From positions 1 to 14,238 of the forward strand of contig APFI01000085.1 in assembly GCA_000403945.1 (NCBI GenBank): a stretch of DNA of 14,238 nucleotides, read 5' to 3'. The notes under the pieces are model-generated. The model had not been told where the DNA came from, ran no database searches, and worked only from the letters and a program-made list of their open reading frames with translations. The first letter of the stretch is position 1, and the number at the start of each line of letters is the position of its first letter. The position numbers and the translations under genes are program-made. Below are positions 14,122 to 14,238 of this stretch, one piece after another. The DNA is from Desulfovibrio sp. Dsv1. GTDB lineage: Bacteria; Desulfobacterota; Desulfovibrionia; Desulfovibrionales; Desulfovibrionaceae.

Positions 14122-14238
14122 GGCTCTTGACTAGAAGTCATTTCATAATTCCAGAAAAGGTCATGAAAATCGTGTGATCGAATTTCATGAGCAAATACCA
14201 GGGATTAACAGATGAACAATGGGCAATTTTGGAACCTC
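14122..14238 (+). mobile_element. Left end of an IS5-type insertion sequence, cut by the window edge
   Basis: The element is inferred from the transposase start at 14187. Its outer boundary is uncertain: GGCTCTTGACTAGAAGTCA beginning at 14122 looks like an IS terminal inverted repeat of the IS5/IS427 type, but the right end is outside the window, so neither the repeat nor a target duplication can be confirmed. Confidence 0.5.
14187..14238 (+). CDS. IS5-family transposase, N-terminal fragment (window edge)
   Basis: The 17 visible codons read MSKYQGLTDEQWAILEP, the characteristic opening of IS5/IS427-type transposases (first reading frame, DUF4096-like N-terminal domain), whose usual pattern is LTDEQWxxIxPLLP. 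The gene runs off the right edge, so the DDE catalytic residues and any programmed frameshift cannot be seen. No strong ribosome-binding site is visible before the ATG, which is common for transposases. Confidence 0.75.
   Translation, partial: MSKYQGLTDEQWAILEP

Overview
The window is a G+C-rich chromosomal segment whose gene content points to a sulfate-reducing Desulfovibrionaceae bacterium (Desulfovibrio-like). The reasons are the pairing of IorAB with a proA-nadD-TPR operon and an ileS-lspA operon carrying cpoB and cheZ, together with hypC. This placement rests on recognising protein families and remembered gene neighbourhoods, not on a database search.

Layout. Positions 1-397 hold no gene but contain a compact array of REP-like hairpins (66-172). 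Positions 398-1524 are the wreck of a type IVB conjugation module: an IcmE/DotG/TraO-like (VirB10-type) pseudogene with two compensating frameshifts and an internal stop, then a small membrane-protein pseudogene (possibly DotE/IcmC/TraQ-like) with a stop and a frameshift. The conserved core follows. A leftward operon proA-nadD-TPR gene (4352 to 1567) has junctions of 0 and 2 bp. Divergent from it runs a rightward set: a membrane-anchored TPR-like gene (4506-5237) and iorA-iorB (5371-7841), which ends at a strong terminator shared with the convergent cheZ. A second leftward operon, ileS-lspA-PLDc_N gene-cpoB-cheZ (13208 to 7939), has ATGA overlaps at ileS/lspA and lspA/PLDc_N. Upstream is a stand-alone hypC (13632-13381) with its own recognisable promoter. 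It is separated from ileS by a perfect 32-bp palindrome that serves as its terminator, and the ileS promoter abuts that palindrome. The right edge (about 14122-14238) is the start of an IS5-type insertion sequence cut by the window end.

How the genes work together. The core is largely housekeeping: proline synthesis (ProA), NAD synthesis (NadD), isoleucyl-tRNA charging (IleS), lipoprotein processing (LspA) with a lipoprotein substrate close downstream (CpoB), and chemotaxis signal termination (CheZ). IorAB oxidises aryl pyruvates from aromatic amino acids, reducing ferredoxin. HypC serves [NiFe]-hydrogenase maturation.

The most unusual things are the decayed conjugation genes beside a REP-like array, an IorA whose C-terminal ferredoxin domain keeps the ligands for only one of the two usual [4Fe-4S] clusters, and a structured region upstream of hypC with mutually exclusive hairpins, a possible 40-residue small ORF and no obvious target gene. 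No complete new system was found. No tRNA, rRNA or CRISPR array was seen.
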